This document shows, in pieces, positions 35,901 through 48,690 of a DNA stretch of 64,000 nt. The first letter of the stretch is position 1, and each line of letters begins with the position of its first letter. Source of the DNA: Steinernema hermaphroditum (lineage: Eukaryota > Nematoda > Chromadorea > Rhabditida > Steinernematidae); the NCBI GenBank assembly GCA_030435675.1, contig CM059625.1:6634001-6698000 (forward strand), given 5' to 3'. The position numbers and the translations under genes were made by a program. Below the pieces are notes generated by a model. That model worked only from the letters and a program-made list of their open reading frames with translations, made no database searches and was not told the origin of the DNA.

Positions 35901-38900
35901 TGGGACACATGACTCCCCGAAAAAAGAACCTTTTGAGTCAGATCGTAGTTTCATACCTGGCACTGCTAAGACGCTTTCGGAGTGTTCGCAACCGTAAAGA
36001 CGAAACGGAGACTCGACGGTTACTCATTCAGAGGACCATGTGACAGAGGCGGAAGGAAGGGATACGGTAGCCGCAGGCACTGAGCGAAATGCCAATCAAC
36101 GAACAAACAAACAACAAGTAAACCTCGACATGTTCAAAGAGCGCATGTGACCGACGTGACGCATAAACAAAATGCGACAAAAAAAACGAACGCGTAGGGC
36201 GGTGTGTTCCTAAGGGTTATAGTATCCATTGTCGGTGCACGCAAAAAGTGGGTTGCTGCGCGAGGTGACGGAATGAGGTAAAGGTCGCAAAAAACGATCT
36301 AGGATTGAGGTGCGCGCCGCCAGTGGCGGGCGGAAAGGGAACGCACACACAGACGTTTTTTGAGTCGACCGAGGTCCGTCGCGATAACGCCCGGGTGGTC
36401 GAACAACGCGGACGTGTGGGACGTGCGGGCCGGTACCAGGCGTTTTCGGCCGGTTGGAAACACAATGAAACAGTGAAGAGACAGAACCGAAACCAGAGAC
36501 GACGAGAGCGCCGGAGCAGTTGTTTTTTGCGCCCCAGTTACTGGATTCTGCGGGTCAGCGCTGTTTGACTTAGTAGCCACTCGGAAGAAGAAGAAGACCG
36601 GTACTCCGGATTTCGAACAAAATCGGATCCTCAAGGGCAAGCAAGACAGAAATGCACTGAGGTTCATCAGGGGTACAACGCCTAGAACGCAAAAAAGTAG
36701 CCATAGGAAAACCGGTGTGACCGACTGGTTCGCATCTAAGGGTCTGGAAACGAAAAAGTCTCGAAAGAGCGAAAAAGCGCGATCAAAAAGAACGTTTTTT
36801 GAGCGTTCTTTGGTGTTTTTCAGCTGCTCTGTTGTTTTCTCCCTCGCAGCTGTTTTTGCGCGTGTTTACATTGTTTTTGTGACGCACTTTCAGGATGGGG
36901 AACCCCCGCCGACAACAACTCGCCGCGTTCATACTCTGCTCGCGGCAGTCGCCGCCGCGGGCGAGCGCCCGCCGAACGGCGACTGGCTACGTGAGAGAGT
37001 ACACAAAAAGTGCGCTAAAAACAACTGCAGTGCAGAGAAAGAGAGGAACGGCTGCGATAAAAAACGCCTCGCTCCCTCCTGGCAGTGCCATTGCCCAGAG
37101 TCCGTGACAGTCGGTGCGCGCCTCTTTTTTCACTCTCGTCCAGTGTGTGTCGCGTTTTTCCGCTATGCAATAATCAAAAAACGCCTCGAGGGGACGAGCG
37201 AGAGTGGGCAAAAAAGTCCGAGGGGTATGACCATAAATGGACACTGACCGTCGCACACTTCTTCATTTCACGCAATCTTCCACCGCCACTTCTTAATTAG
37301 CCCATCTTCCTATCCGTTGATTTTACTCGCGTCCCTTTTTCTATTGTTGCTTCTTCTTCTTAACCCATTCGCTCGCGGGCATAGCATATCTTTTTTCGGC
37401 AACTTTTTCATTTTCCGTTCTAAGATTCGTGAATCCCGTCATCATGTCAATTCCGTTTTTGCCGATTTAAATGAAAATGTAGCTATAAAAAGCAGGATGG
37501 CCTTTTGAACCTGAGCGACAATTTTTTTCTTTTGTATTTTTTTTATCGTCTGAATGCTCTATGTACATGAACAGATTACTCTTCAAATGAATCCTTTTTG
37601 TGCAGAAAGTCTCGTCTAAGCATGTCAAACATCCATTCCCGATACCGTCACCTCTGTGGTGAAGTTCCTTGTCGCAAAGTATTCGATGCTTCTGCTTAGA
37701 TGCATATGTCACTGCCAAGAACGGCCTCGAACGAACACAAGACTAGTACCGATGATAAGAGGGAAGTGAGCGTGCGACGACGACGCTCGTTACCGTATCC
37801 CAGCCGGCAGCGTCGACGGCGAGTTGCCGACAGACAGTGCTCTAGTTCAGTGCGATTGCGTGTCAACCACCGGCGACAAATGGACTCGCACCTATGCGCG
37901 TTGTTAATGTGCCATTATTTTCTGCCCTAGGACACAAAAAATAGCTGCTGTCTCAAGTAAATACATCTAGGTCACGGACAGTGTCGCGCCTCTTAAAAGG
38001 TCCTACTTTGAGGCTGTGAAACGGGAAAAACTCTACAAAAAAGCGGAGAGAGGAAGGCGAACAAAACGGATGAAACAGCTAAGGGGGGTTGGCCCACGAG
38101 TCTGGGGAAAGTAATCGAGAGCAACGTCCTCCCAGAGCGAACGTCCGCGAGTCAGACATTGTCAAACATACGCGCAACGTCATCGCTAAATTGTGAGCCA
38201 TAGAAAACGAAACGGAAACGCTAAGGTAAAATGTAAGGACCAGTGGCGGAAGTGGACCTCCAGCCTCCCTCTAAAAATGTCAAATTTACCGTATCTCCAG
38301 AAGGAAACAACCCCCTTCCCGGTTCGTTGATGTCTGTTTACGTCGACCTTTATTTGTGCTTTTCAAGTGCATCGGTATGATATATTCATTTTCGTTAAAT
38401 GTTTACTGCACCATATGTTGCCGAGGGGCGACGTGCGAGAGAGAACGTCGCCGGCGGAGAGGTTCCAGAGCACAACGAACGCGAGCGGGTGCGCCCGCTC
38501 TTTCGTCGCACGCAAAAAACGCCTGCAGCGATGGCGAAACATTTGGCGACAGTTGCGGAGAACAACCGCTGCAGCACGTGCAGAAAAAGTACACCACGCG
38601 TTCGCGGCGGAGACGGAGAGAGTGCGCGGAGCGAGGAGAGGCGCAGTCGGGGACGCGAGGCGAACGCTGTTCTCCGCGAACAACTGGGCCGACGGCGAAG
38701 ATTAAAGTTGTTGGTAGAATAAAATATTAATGAGCCTTTTCGAGCCGGTCGTTTCAGGAACAAAGGGTGGCCCCTTATCCCTCGAGCAAAAGTCACTTCT
38801 GATTAGGCTCATTGACATACGTTCACATTGTGGAACCTGATTGTGCAAAATGTCCAAAATGGGTCCTCTTACTTACGGATGACAATATGCACTTAAGATG

Positions 38901-41233
38901 ATGCGCGAGCAAACTATAAAGAATCCCAAGGGCAAAAGAGGAAAGAACATCCAGGCGGCGCCGTTTTGTGCCGCTCAACAACAAACGTCGCGGAAACGAG
39001 TCCGCAAAGGGGCCGAAAGTTTATTTCGAGACTCAAACGAGTTTTTTGCACTTCAGACGCTAAAACTAATCCGTTCGAGCAGACTGCGCGAGCCGTGACA
39101 GCAGAACGTGGCTGCAGAGTCATTTCCACCCCATTCAGGCGGGCCGCTTAGCTCTTGTGGCCAAAAGACTAACAAGATGGGAATGTGTCCACTCAGTCAG
39201 CCGGAAGAAGGTGGCGCTATTCTGAGGGCACGGAAGAACTTGGTCGTCCCGAAAGGGGAACGTCTTCAAGGGGATACGTGGGAACGGACGCGAACAGAAG
39301 TTAGAAAGGGATGAATGTAGAATGGGACAGCAGTTTTTGTCGCTGGAAATTCGAGTAGTCTACGGAGAACGCAAAAGAAGATCCGATGGGAAGAACAACA
39401 AAAAGGTAGCAGCGGACGAGAGGAGGTTCCACGGAAAAGTGCAAAGCACTCAGCGATTTGCCTCCGAATCTCGCGCGATAATTAAACAATTACGTCGCAA
39501 TGTCACCGCGACTCATATTCGTCCATAAACAACATCAACAAAAACATATTTCGCCATCAGTGCTTGCAAAATCGGGCTCTTGCATATCTCTTAGGTATAG
39601 ACATACATTGAATAAGAACTACTTTTTTGGCCAAATATCTAGGAAACTTCAGTGACCAAAAAGTAAATATTGACCAGACGGACGAGTCCATTCAGTTACG
39701 AACGCAAGTGAACCCAAAAAATGAAACATATCGGCTTTGGGTCGCAAGGAACAATGCCTCCTACGAATGAGGAAACAACGAGGAACCTCTAACGACTCAT
39801 ATTTCCTCGTTTTTCTATTTAAAGCATTTTCGCAGATCGCGCAAAAAGCGGACGCCGAAAAGTTGGGAGATTATGAGGAGATAGAAGGCACGGAAGTCTC
39901 GTCTCGAAGGAACACAATTTCGGAGAGGAACGATCAATCGGCTTCATTGTCAAGGGCGCAAAAAACAGACCAGATTGGTTTGGCCAGTGGCCAGCAACGC
40001 CCTAGGGCAACGGCGTGCCATCCGCGCGCTTTTTTTGGTTTCGCAAAGTGCAAAAAACCGATAAAAAGCGCCGAGACGCCAGAGTAGAGGCGTGAGCACT
40101 GAGGGGAAGGAACGCAACCCCGTGTTTGTAAATAAACAACAACTGGACTCGGGGAGACGACAACAAACGATTGGAGAATAGACACAACAACGAATCGCCA
40201 AAAGTTGCCAAAGAAACCCGACGGGTCACACGAGACATTTCGACGTCTCTGCTCTGTACTTTAACCTCAGTTCCGTATTCCAAAGAACGGATAGCAATGC
40301 TTAAGGGCAGCCAAGAATGGAGCTACGAAAAAGTTGTAAAGATCGGTTGCGTGACAAACTTTAGAATTCGTTTTTCGGGTTGTGAAAGCTATGAAAGGGT
40401 TTTGAGAGAAATGTTTCCTCTGAAAATATAAAACACAACGGGAACAAAACAGTCATATGTAGTCGACTGGAAAATACGAAAGAAGAAAAGACCTACCGTT
40501 CCCATTGGACCGTTGGGTCGGAATCCCGGAAGGCCGATCAGGTCGGGACGCATCGAGTTGTATGAGATCAGTCCAGGATTGTTTGAGAAGGTGGAGAAGA
40601 AGTCCGCTGTAATAATCAGTTTTTAATTCATGCCGAAATGTTTTCCCCGTCTGCTATGACTTCGCTCACGAGCATCGCCGCCTTGTTTTGAGCGTTTTTA
40701 GCAAACTAATGCCTTCGATAAATATTATGCGAATTTTCAAAACATCACAGATGACAATGATGTGGGCAGCAACGAATAAAGAATTTACCGGAGTTGTTGA
40801 AAGCGGCAGAGAAACTGCCGGAGTTGGGCTCGATTCCCGTGGCTTGCTGGAGGGCCAGCCCCAGTTGGCCCATGCTTTGCGGGACTGACTGCTGTTGGTC
40901 GTTTGTGGATTCTGGCAGTTTGTACGCTGCGGTGTTCTGCATTTGCTGTTGAGGGGCCTGTGTGGAGCCCGGAGTGCTGGAGACGGGAGTCATGTTACCA
41001 CCGGAGAGATCCGTGTCTACGGTCGATCGACTGTGGCTACGGTCTGAAAAGGGTAGCTTTGGGGAAAGCGCGTGAAGCGGCCAAAGTACTGAGAGGGTCG
41101 TTGGAGGACTGTTGCTGATTGTACATTCCGTTCCGGTTCATCAGTCCCGCGAGGTTGAAGGCATTCTGATCGGAACGACTATTGCTTGAGTTGATCGGAT
41201 TGTTCTGGTTGTACTGCTGCTGACTGGAGACGT
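32994..41233 (-). CDS. lin-29: LIN-29 C2H2 zinc-finger transcription factor (5' coding end not resolved)
   Basis: LIN-29 is the last factor of the heterochronic pathway, controlling the larval-to-adult switch in hypodermal cells; insect Rotund/Squeeze and vertebrate ZNF362/384 are relatives. Nine exons splice without a frame break: 41233-41090, 41043-40789, 40606-40497, 34199-34029, 33983-33747, 33702-33593, 33547-33471, 33422-33104 and 33060-32994, giving at least 495 aa. Five tandem C2H2 fingers follow the KPYKC start: SFANSSYLAQHMRIH, FTQLSHLQQHIRTHTGEKPY, AFSQLSNLQSHSRCH, CFTDENSLLEHIPKH and SYTQSTYLAKHMTKH. Finger order and linkers match remembered C. elegans LIN-29. N-terminal exons are Gln/Asn-rich. 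The C-terminal part has 13 consecutive alanines and ends in PLENIQRFNNNVVYNS. A 6.3 kb intron (40496-34200) separates N-terminus and fingers. The first listed exon starts in phase 2, so at least one 5' coding exon is missing from this model. Confidence 0.93.
34654..34986 (-). CDS. Candidate exon nested in lin-29 intron: Cys-rich, single membrane helix
   Basis: An open frame of at least 110 codons lies on the lin-29 strand inside its large intron. The first candidate start is a TTG at 34986, and the frame continues open a little further upstream, so this may be a terminal exon rather than a whole gene. It reads a cluster CSYCSSKGGLCSPC, then TSHKILIRFLERQPK, a membrane helix (VVYCSLLASGAVLLSVLLV) and a short charged tail. 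Composition looks protein-like, but no family is recognised and no partner exon was found. It could be a nested gene, an alternative lin-29 3' end, or chance. Confidence 0.25.
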   Translation of the reverse strand: MSESWEPEIPCEPRGPHVRDAPSPSRPCSYCSSKGGLCSPCTFDSGNTFEAAQYLRRTSHKILIRFLERQPKAVVYCSLLASGAVLLSVLLVSSSVTDRARKASDTVAVP

Positions 41234-44200
41234 CTGAAACTCGAGAATAAGACCAGTGGAAGCGGGATACAGTAACCGGCGACACCGGGAGGGAGAAGAA
41301 TGTTTCCTTTGAAATTCGGCGACTCAATTCGCCAGATGATTAATGAGTCGTGCGCTCAACGGGGGGAACGCATTGTGCCGATTGGCGCAGGGCCAACGAC
41401 TACCTTTTCTGATTTATGCCAGACGCCTACCAGGGGATGGATCTCACAGATCTCGCGCCCGTCGCTCGACCATCTCGCTCGCTACATTTGGAGATACGGT
41501 AGGGAGCCGGAGGCGACGCCCTCATGCAGAGTGCGCGAGCGCGACCGTTCCCTCAACCGTATGTAATTAATCGATCCTTGTCGCCCGAAGGCGAAAAGTT
41601 TCGCACAGATGCAAAAAACGGCGTATCTCATCGCACAAAAACCGCAAATTATATCTGTGAGCGTTAATTTTTTCGACAACAAAGACAAACGCCGTATTGT
41701 CGCACGATGCAACGCCGCGGAATGAGGTCACTAATACCGAAGGAGCGCGTCTGGGAGTGCCGGCCACCGGCGAGGAATAACGGAGGTAGAACGGACCGGA
41801 GTGACCGATGAGAAATTCCAAACTTTTGCAGAAAGAAGAACGAACAGAACCCTACCGTATTCTCAAAAGTGGTTACTGTGGATTTTGCACTCACATCGCA
41901 CTAATGCAGAGTGCAACTGTGAGCTAAAAAAGGGCTCTACAGTCTTGAAAAACAAATAATATTTCAGCGTTTGTCATGCTATGGACATGGCCAGTAAAAG
42001 CACACGGGAATGTTCTTATGGGATGCTGTGACCGAAAGGTAAATAAGCAGTTGTTAGTAAATAAGCAGGACAACGAAACACAGGCACCAAAAACGAACGT
42101 CTTTAGCTTGCGAACAGACCAAAGATCTCAACGACTTTTTCACTTTTTTTTTGGCAAATTCTGACTCATCACAATGTTTCATTCGCGTGCCTACTTTTTG
42201 TTAATTTTTTAGAACTGATTTCAGCGCTGACAACACAAAGAAACATGTCGCGAGGAATGAGTTGCCACAAAAAACGCGCGGGCCGCAGATTCGCCCTTTC
42301 CTCCCGGCGCCCCTTACAAAAACAGAAACAAAAAGTGCGCGCGCACATAGCGCCACGAAGCTGCTTCCGGGCCGCGGTCACTTACCGACGCCAGCTGATG
42401 GAAGCGTCAGATTCATCGGTGAATTCTCGAACAGTTCCTTACTTCGGCTCTGATGTTCACTTAGCGACTCGCAAGTGAATTCTCTTATAAGCTGATTGTG
42501 ACTAGTGCCATACACCTGAAGGAGAGAACACAGAGATTAGCAGCGGACACACACACGGTTATTGGTGGTTAAAAACAAATTTTTTGTAATGTTATAAATT
42601 AGTTTTCTGCAAAAAACAATTGGACCGAAGATGCTAGGATGCAAATGTCCCTCGTGTGGATGGTGACGAGGGCGGGCCCCGACCAATCGAAATTGTCGTC
42701 GTTCTACACAATCGCCGCCCCTTCTGGCGTTCTTGTGGTTTGCGCACGCGCTACCGTCGCCGCTAGCAGTCTCCGAAGTGAAACCTGGAGGCGAAACACT
42801 TAAAGTGCCAAGAAACAAGTTATAACCCGAGACATGGCTGGTTCCCTTATCTCGAAGAGTTATCTCTCGTCTCTCAAAGTAACATCTAGGCGCAGCATGG
42901 TGCGAGAAATTGATACTGTAGAGGACATGACCTTAATGCGTTTTTGTAAGTTGTCCGAAAGTCAAAAAACTGTTCGCTGTCCTCCAGAGGGACCTTGGAA
43001 ACTTTGAGAGTCTGAGATTGAAGGCTTCGCTTTCAACTTGTAATTATTTCTCCGTACGTTCCCTTCGGAAGTTCTGCTACTCTGCACCGGGATGTGGCCA
43101 ACGTGATGTGATACATTTATGAAGGGTCGTTCGTATCAAGCATATGTGATGCGATGGGCTACCGTACTCCGGCTTGCGTACATATGTCATGCCGCAATTG
43201 AGCGCATGCGGCGCAAAAACGCCCGAAAACCCAATGGGCGTTGATAATTTGCTCTAAGAAAGGTGGAATCTATTGGTTATGAGTGGTTTCACGAGTGACG
43301 ATGATGCGATCGGTGGGAACGGAGACGGTGTAGGGGTTGACAGTGGAGTGTGGCGGCCCTCCGGACGGCATTGCGGTGTCCGGCGTTCGCTTCTGTCCTG
43401 TTCGCACCAGCTGGCACTGAAGGCACCGAAAAACGGCTGTGCCTTTGACCGCGCGCTTCTCACAAAAAACGGTTGTGGCCCTCGAGCGTGCGCGTGCAGC
43501 GACAAAGATGAGAGTTGCGGCCGGTGATGAGTACTCGCTGGCACAGCAATTTCAGGTATTAATTGATTGCGTCGTCCCCCCGGTCGGCGCCCCTCCTTCG
43601 CCTCTACCTTTGATCATTTGCATAAAATCAACGACAAGCATCAACGCACTTTGCGATCGAAGATCGTTTTGCATGGCGTGCAGCACTTTTTTGCAGCACT
43701 ACAGTACTTTCCGGAGGCACAAACAAGGCACACGAACGGGCAAAGGACAGGGACAGTGAGAACAAGAAATAAAGGGGAGTTTGGAAAGATCAGTGAGTCA
43801 CGTGCACTCACTCACTGGAATAGCTGACTTTTCCCACCACGCGTAAATAATCCCAAAATTACTCGGAATGCCGTTCAAACGGTGCCAATGCCGTGGAACT
43901 GGCGCACTTCTTTTCAAAGGAGACCACAAAACAAAATAGCAAATATGTCATCGGTACATCGAGAGACGCTCGAGGAAGGGCAAAAATGAAGAGGCGTCGT
44001 CCGGTGTCCAACGCCGAAAACCCGGTCGTGCCTCAAAACGCAGCTGTGGAGTTAAGCGGAATCTGAATATAGATAGGGGGGACGGTGGTGCCGTGCGCCG
44101 TTTCATCTTTTTGAGGAGACCGTTTGCGCGAACGCCCCGAAAAAGAAAAAATACGGTGAGTACCGCAATCGTCGAAATTCGGAAGTGCAGCTGGTTCTTG

Positions 44201-47200
44201 CCTAGGGAGAAGTTGTTGCATCATCCCACGTTTAAACTTTGCAACTTTTGTGACTGTCCTTTGAAAGTTACAAGACATGTAATTGCTGTGAATCATGACG
44301 ATAAATAGAAACAATTATCGTTCGAGAGCAAATTTCGAAATGCTACTTAAATTGCATGAGGAAAGCGAGACGCCAATTAGAGATACGGTAACTCGATTGT
44401 CATGGTGAACTCAAAGACGCATAAGCGGCTTACCGATCCTGGTGTTGCGTGTCTTGTACACAATAAAAAACATCCTCTTCCCCTAACACAATTCTATAAT
44501 TAAAGTCTCTATTCATTTTGCCTTAATGCTGAGACGTTTCCATCGTTTGATTACCTGATGGCGCAGGACGTCGTTGAAGCAAAAAGAGCGAAAAGCAATA
44601 TTAGACATCGCAGAGGAAAAAGCAACCGCAGCAACCTGAGTGGGAAAGTTGCCTAGTTTGTCCTAGGCGTACGGACACGCAAATCGAGGGAATAATTTTT
44701 CGTCGAGGTGCACTTTTTGCACTTCTCAATGGGCATCTGAGAAAGTACATGGCCGTTTTTACCCATCCAGGTACCATGACTAGTCATTCCCATTGATATG
44801 AGAATTCTCCTTTAACGAACCTTCTGCACGTGTACTGCTTCGCGAGCGGTTGTTTTGAAGCGCGAAAGTGCGACGGTTTGCGTGGTTGTTTTACTCCGGT
44901 ACTTTCTGAAAGATTCACCCGGACGAGGTTGACGTACTCAAGTTTGGGTCTTGTGATGATCGCTTGGCGATCTTTGCTCTCGGAGCCACTGAAACGCAGT
45001 CGGAATTAGGCGAAAAAGAAGTTGGTGAATGAGAAGCAACGCGAGAAATCGCGAGAAGACAGCGAAATTCGCGTTTTCGGAGCTCCGCCATAGTTTCGCG
45101 CATTCGTACGCGCACAATTTCGGTCTTTTTGCAAATAATTATTGGTAATTACAACGCTAGCACAGCGTCCAACAAGGATACGGTAGTCGATGAACGCGGG
45201 CGCTAAGGGAGACGGAAGTGAAACGTCCAGTTTGTGCTTATTTTTTCGTCCTCCCGTTCCATTCTTGGATTAGTAGCCGTTGTTTACGTAATAAGTGTTA
45301 GTAGCGAAGGACAAAAAGAAGAGGAACCAGAAACTGTCGGTGGAGAGGAAAGGCGGAATTGAGAAGGAGGCGGAGGATGCACGGCGATGCGCCCGAGGAT
45401 GCTCCGGAAATAAATGTTGCGAATGGAACTTGTGCTCTTTGAGTTCGACGAAAGTCGTCGATTACTTTTTTACAAAAAAATTGTTGTTCTTCGCATGATT
45501 TTTGATCGCCTCGAGCAAGAACACGCTGTAACCGAGTTGCTCCTTTCGTTGAGATGTTTGTGTGTTGCTGAGGAAAACAAATATTCCGCTGCAAATAGAC
45601 ACAAAAAGTAATCGCGAACGCCGAATGACGCATAGTTGCTGCTGCAGATCAAGGTACGGGAACAAACAGCAAACAAATGACATTTATGTGATGTCAGCGG
45701 GGTTCGTTTCTTGGACCGACTTCCGCTGTTCCACTTATTCGGTCGCTTTGGACATCGGGACACATTGTACAAGCGAACGGCTGCATTGTTTAGCAAGTGG
45801 GTTCCGAAAAAGTGATTGCAGTGAGCCTCTTCGTCTGTCGATCCGATTTCCCTTCGCCGCTCCTTCGGCGACTTAGACGCTCTTTGCACTCCTTGCTTCA
45901 ATCGCTTCTTCCGTTCTCGTCATCATCCGTCGTCCTTTGGACGAGATGCGCACCTCTGTCAAGCCCTACCATCCAATCCAAAAATGGCAACTGACATACG
46001 GATGTCCTATGAGTGTGCGGGCATCCGCCTCGTGGCGACTGCGCGCTGTCGCGCATCGCACCTCGCGCGGTTGCAACATTTTTGAGGACAAAGTGCAAAA
46101 AAAGTGCCACCAAAACAATCGATAATTAGAAACGCCGACTGCAGAACGAACGCGAAATGAACGGCACACTCACTCGCGGCGTCTAGTCTGTGCGTGAAAC
46201 TCCTGGAGACTCTCTTCAAACAGGCGCAGACACAACACGGGCCTCAGTGAGTAATAGAGGTGATAAAAAGTGACAATGATATCACAAATGCAAATGTCGG
46301 AAGCAGAATTTCAAATCGTTTGAAACCCTAGCCTCGACCAGCTGTGCTCAAAGGAAGTAAGCCGGTGTTAGCCACACGATTATGTAGTCGATCGGTTCGG
46401 GTAACGCGTACGGCCCCCCAACAAAAAAGTGGTTCCGGGGGGCGGCGATTCACCGGATCGGGAGTGATCATACGTGGCCTATGTGTGTCCCAATGAGGCA
46501 ACAATCGGGTTTTGCCGTTCCAGGTTCTAAATTCGTTATAACCGCCAAATTAGAGGCGACACCTCCATGCCAATGACTTCTCGGTTCGCCTTGGGCAACG
46601 GACGTCTCTAATTGTCATTCATTAGTTTCAAAAAGTATCTCTTGAGATGACTCATCCTCTTCGGTAAAAACACAAACTTCGCTTCCTTGCGAAGGAACCT
46701 TTAATAAGGGAGCACCAAAATAGATCTGGTCACTTCGCAACCATGATAATTAGTCTTTGGATTCCGTTTTTCTACTGTTTCCTCTTTCGTTTCTTACAAA
46801 ATCGCAAGAAATAAATAATCACAATTCGCAGAATTTAAGAAACAGAGCACCAGCAATTAATCGAGCGAGAAACGCCTCCACAGGGGATACGGTAGTCAAG
46901 ATGCCGGACGGCAACGAGAACGAGTTTGTTCTTACGGACGGAAGGGAGAAGAAGAGAAGTCGGTCGAAAGAAGAGCGAATCCTGGACAGACAGACAGGTC
47001 GCAGACGACAAATACAACTGACTTCTGATCGAATCACGCAAAAACAGTAAAAATTTGAAAAGTCCTGGCGCCTTCCGGCACAAGAAGTGTAATAAGAAGA
47101 TCTCGATGAGGGAGATATTGGATTTGTGTTCGCCGCGACCGAGTGATTTGGAGTTTCTCGCTAAACGTCCCAACAAAAAACCGTACGACCGACATCATTA

Positions 47201-47760
47201 TTCGCCCGAAATATGACACTAATAAAAATCGTTTTCGAATATTATAATAGAGGCTGGCAGCAGGGAGCTGGAGGTAGTCCTGTAGCTAAGACGTGCCACG
47301 ATCGCAGCTCGTCAGAACCGCTTCGAGTTCACCTTTCCCGCTTGCGCGAGGAGCACACGCGCCTTGAGGACAGATGCGCTGCTTGATTACGGTATGAAAA
47401 ACGCGCATTAAAGTGCGCCGCCGACGATTTGGGCTACGATAACGCATAGAGGATAGTTGTGACAAATTATTTGATACAAAAACTAAATTGGCGAGGAGAA
47501 GAAAGGTCGAAGACGTCGACTATTCAAAACCCATTAAAATTACTACATATCAGAGATTCAGGTCAAAACAAACGGGGGCTCCAACAGGAAACGTGCGCGC
47601 AAAAAAAACCGTAATTGTCTCAAGGCCGCATGTGTTGCGTTAACGGTACGCTTGGACATCCAGGAAGAGACCATTTCCACCGGAGCCATTTGTCTTGATG
47701 GCGTTCTCGGGGGGCCGACGCCGAGACTTGCCACGGACGGTGAGTGCGGGACCGGCGATT

Positions 47761-48468
47761 TTAAAGATTTCGACAGTCTCGCGGAAAGGGGAGTCTCGCG
47801 CGCAGTGCAAAAATTGTCTGCTGGTAGTCCTGTGAGTAGACGTCTAAGACGAACAGGCGAAGTCGCCCTCGCGGGTTCGTGGCTCGATCGCACGCGCGCG
47901 ATGCGTTCAGAAAAAGAGTAAAGAGTGAAACCGGTTGATACTCGAGTAACAAAAAACGGTGATAATTAATGGAACTAGCAGCCAGAGTTTCACGCGGAAA
48001 ATCAATTCTGGATATGGACTGGAGTGATTTTGAGCCGATCGAGAACGAAGAACGGTTCGGACGGTTTTTCAGGGTACGGAACGATTGAATGATAAATGAG
48101 GCGAACACGTTTTTGTGAGTGATCTTGAGCGCCAGACAAAAATCAAAAAAGGAAACGGCGACGGAACGAGGAAGAGTGTGGCGGTGGTGCCTCTTCTGGC
48201 TGCTTGTTGTTGCTTCTTCTTGCAACTTAGGCGCTCTGCAAAAACGAACGATAAACAAACAGCGATTGAGACCCTCTGACTCGCGAATTTGCGAGATTCT
48301 CGTGCTACTGGCGGCGTTTACTTGATGGCCAGCCTTTTTTTGCGAGCGCCCCCCGAGAGTAATTAGATGAATTGGCTTGGAAGACTGAGGCGGTGTACTG
48401 ATTGGGGCCACCAAGTTTTTTGCTGTCCTTTTACGTCGAAGGACCACACGCCAAGTTCGGGTGTCCAT
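47761..48468 (-). CDS. Candidate 235-codon open frame, unknown
   Basis: ATG at 48468 opens 235 codons without a stop, on the lin-29 strand and upstream of it. The predicted protein is basic, with many Arg, Ser and Leu residues and no motif I recognise. Chance frames this long should be rare in 64 kb of this composition, but another unrelated frame overlaps it on the same strand, so coding status is doubtful. It could be a 5' exon region of lin-29 or noncoding. Confidence 0.15.
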   Translation of the reverse strand: MDTRTWRVVLRRKRTAKNLVAPISTPPQSSKPIHLITLGGRSQKKAGHQVNAASSTRISQIRESEGLNRCLFIVRFCRAPKLQEEATTSSQKRHHRHTLPRSVAVSFFDFCLALKITHKNVFASFIIQSFRTLKNRPNRSSFSIGSKSLQSISRIDFPRETLAASSINYHRFLLLEYQPVSLFTLFLNASRACDRATNPRGRLRLFVLDVYSQDYQQTIFALRARLPFPRDCRNL

Positions 48469-48690
48469 GGCCCCTGAGGATTAGGGGCCCATGCATATGT
48501 TGGTTTGTGCGAGTGTCGGAAGCAAAGGAAACGAAACGAAGGGGCCACACTGGAGTGCGCATATAATTTATATGTTCCACTTGAAATGAGAAACTTTTTT
48601 GTGATTTATTTACACAATTATTTCTGATCGCTCTATAAAGGCATACGGTAGTGTGGAAGAGGCGAACGCGTGCACTGAGAAGATCTATGA

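Noticed and set aside
36717..37247. 176-codon + strand frame inside the lin-29 intron
   Set aside because: It starts with GTG, has no family motif, and its composition follows the local purine and GC bias. Six other frames nearby are equally open, so chance is the simpler reading.
38356..38796. Several overlapping long open frames on both strands
   Set aside because: Openness in almost every frame at once reflects GC-rich, stop-poor sequence rather than coding. No splice sites or motifs support any of them.
41664..41900. Possible lin-29 first exon ending at GAGAATACG/GTAGGG
   Set aside because: The frame has only a GTG start, and its donor phase does not match the phase 2 start of the exon at 41233.
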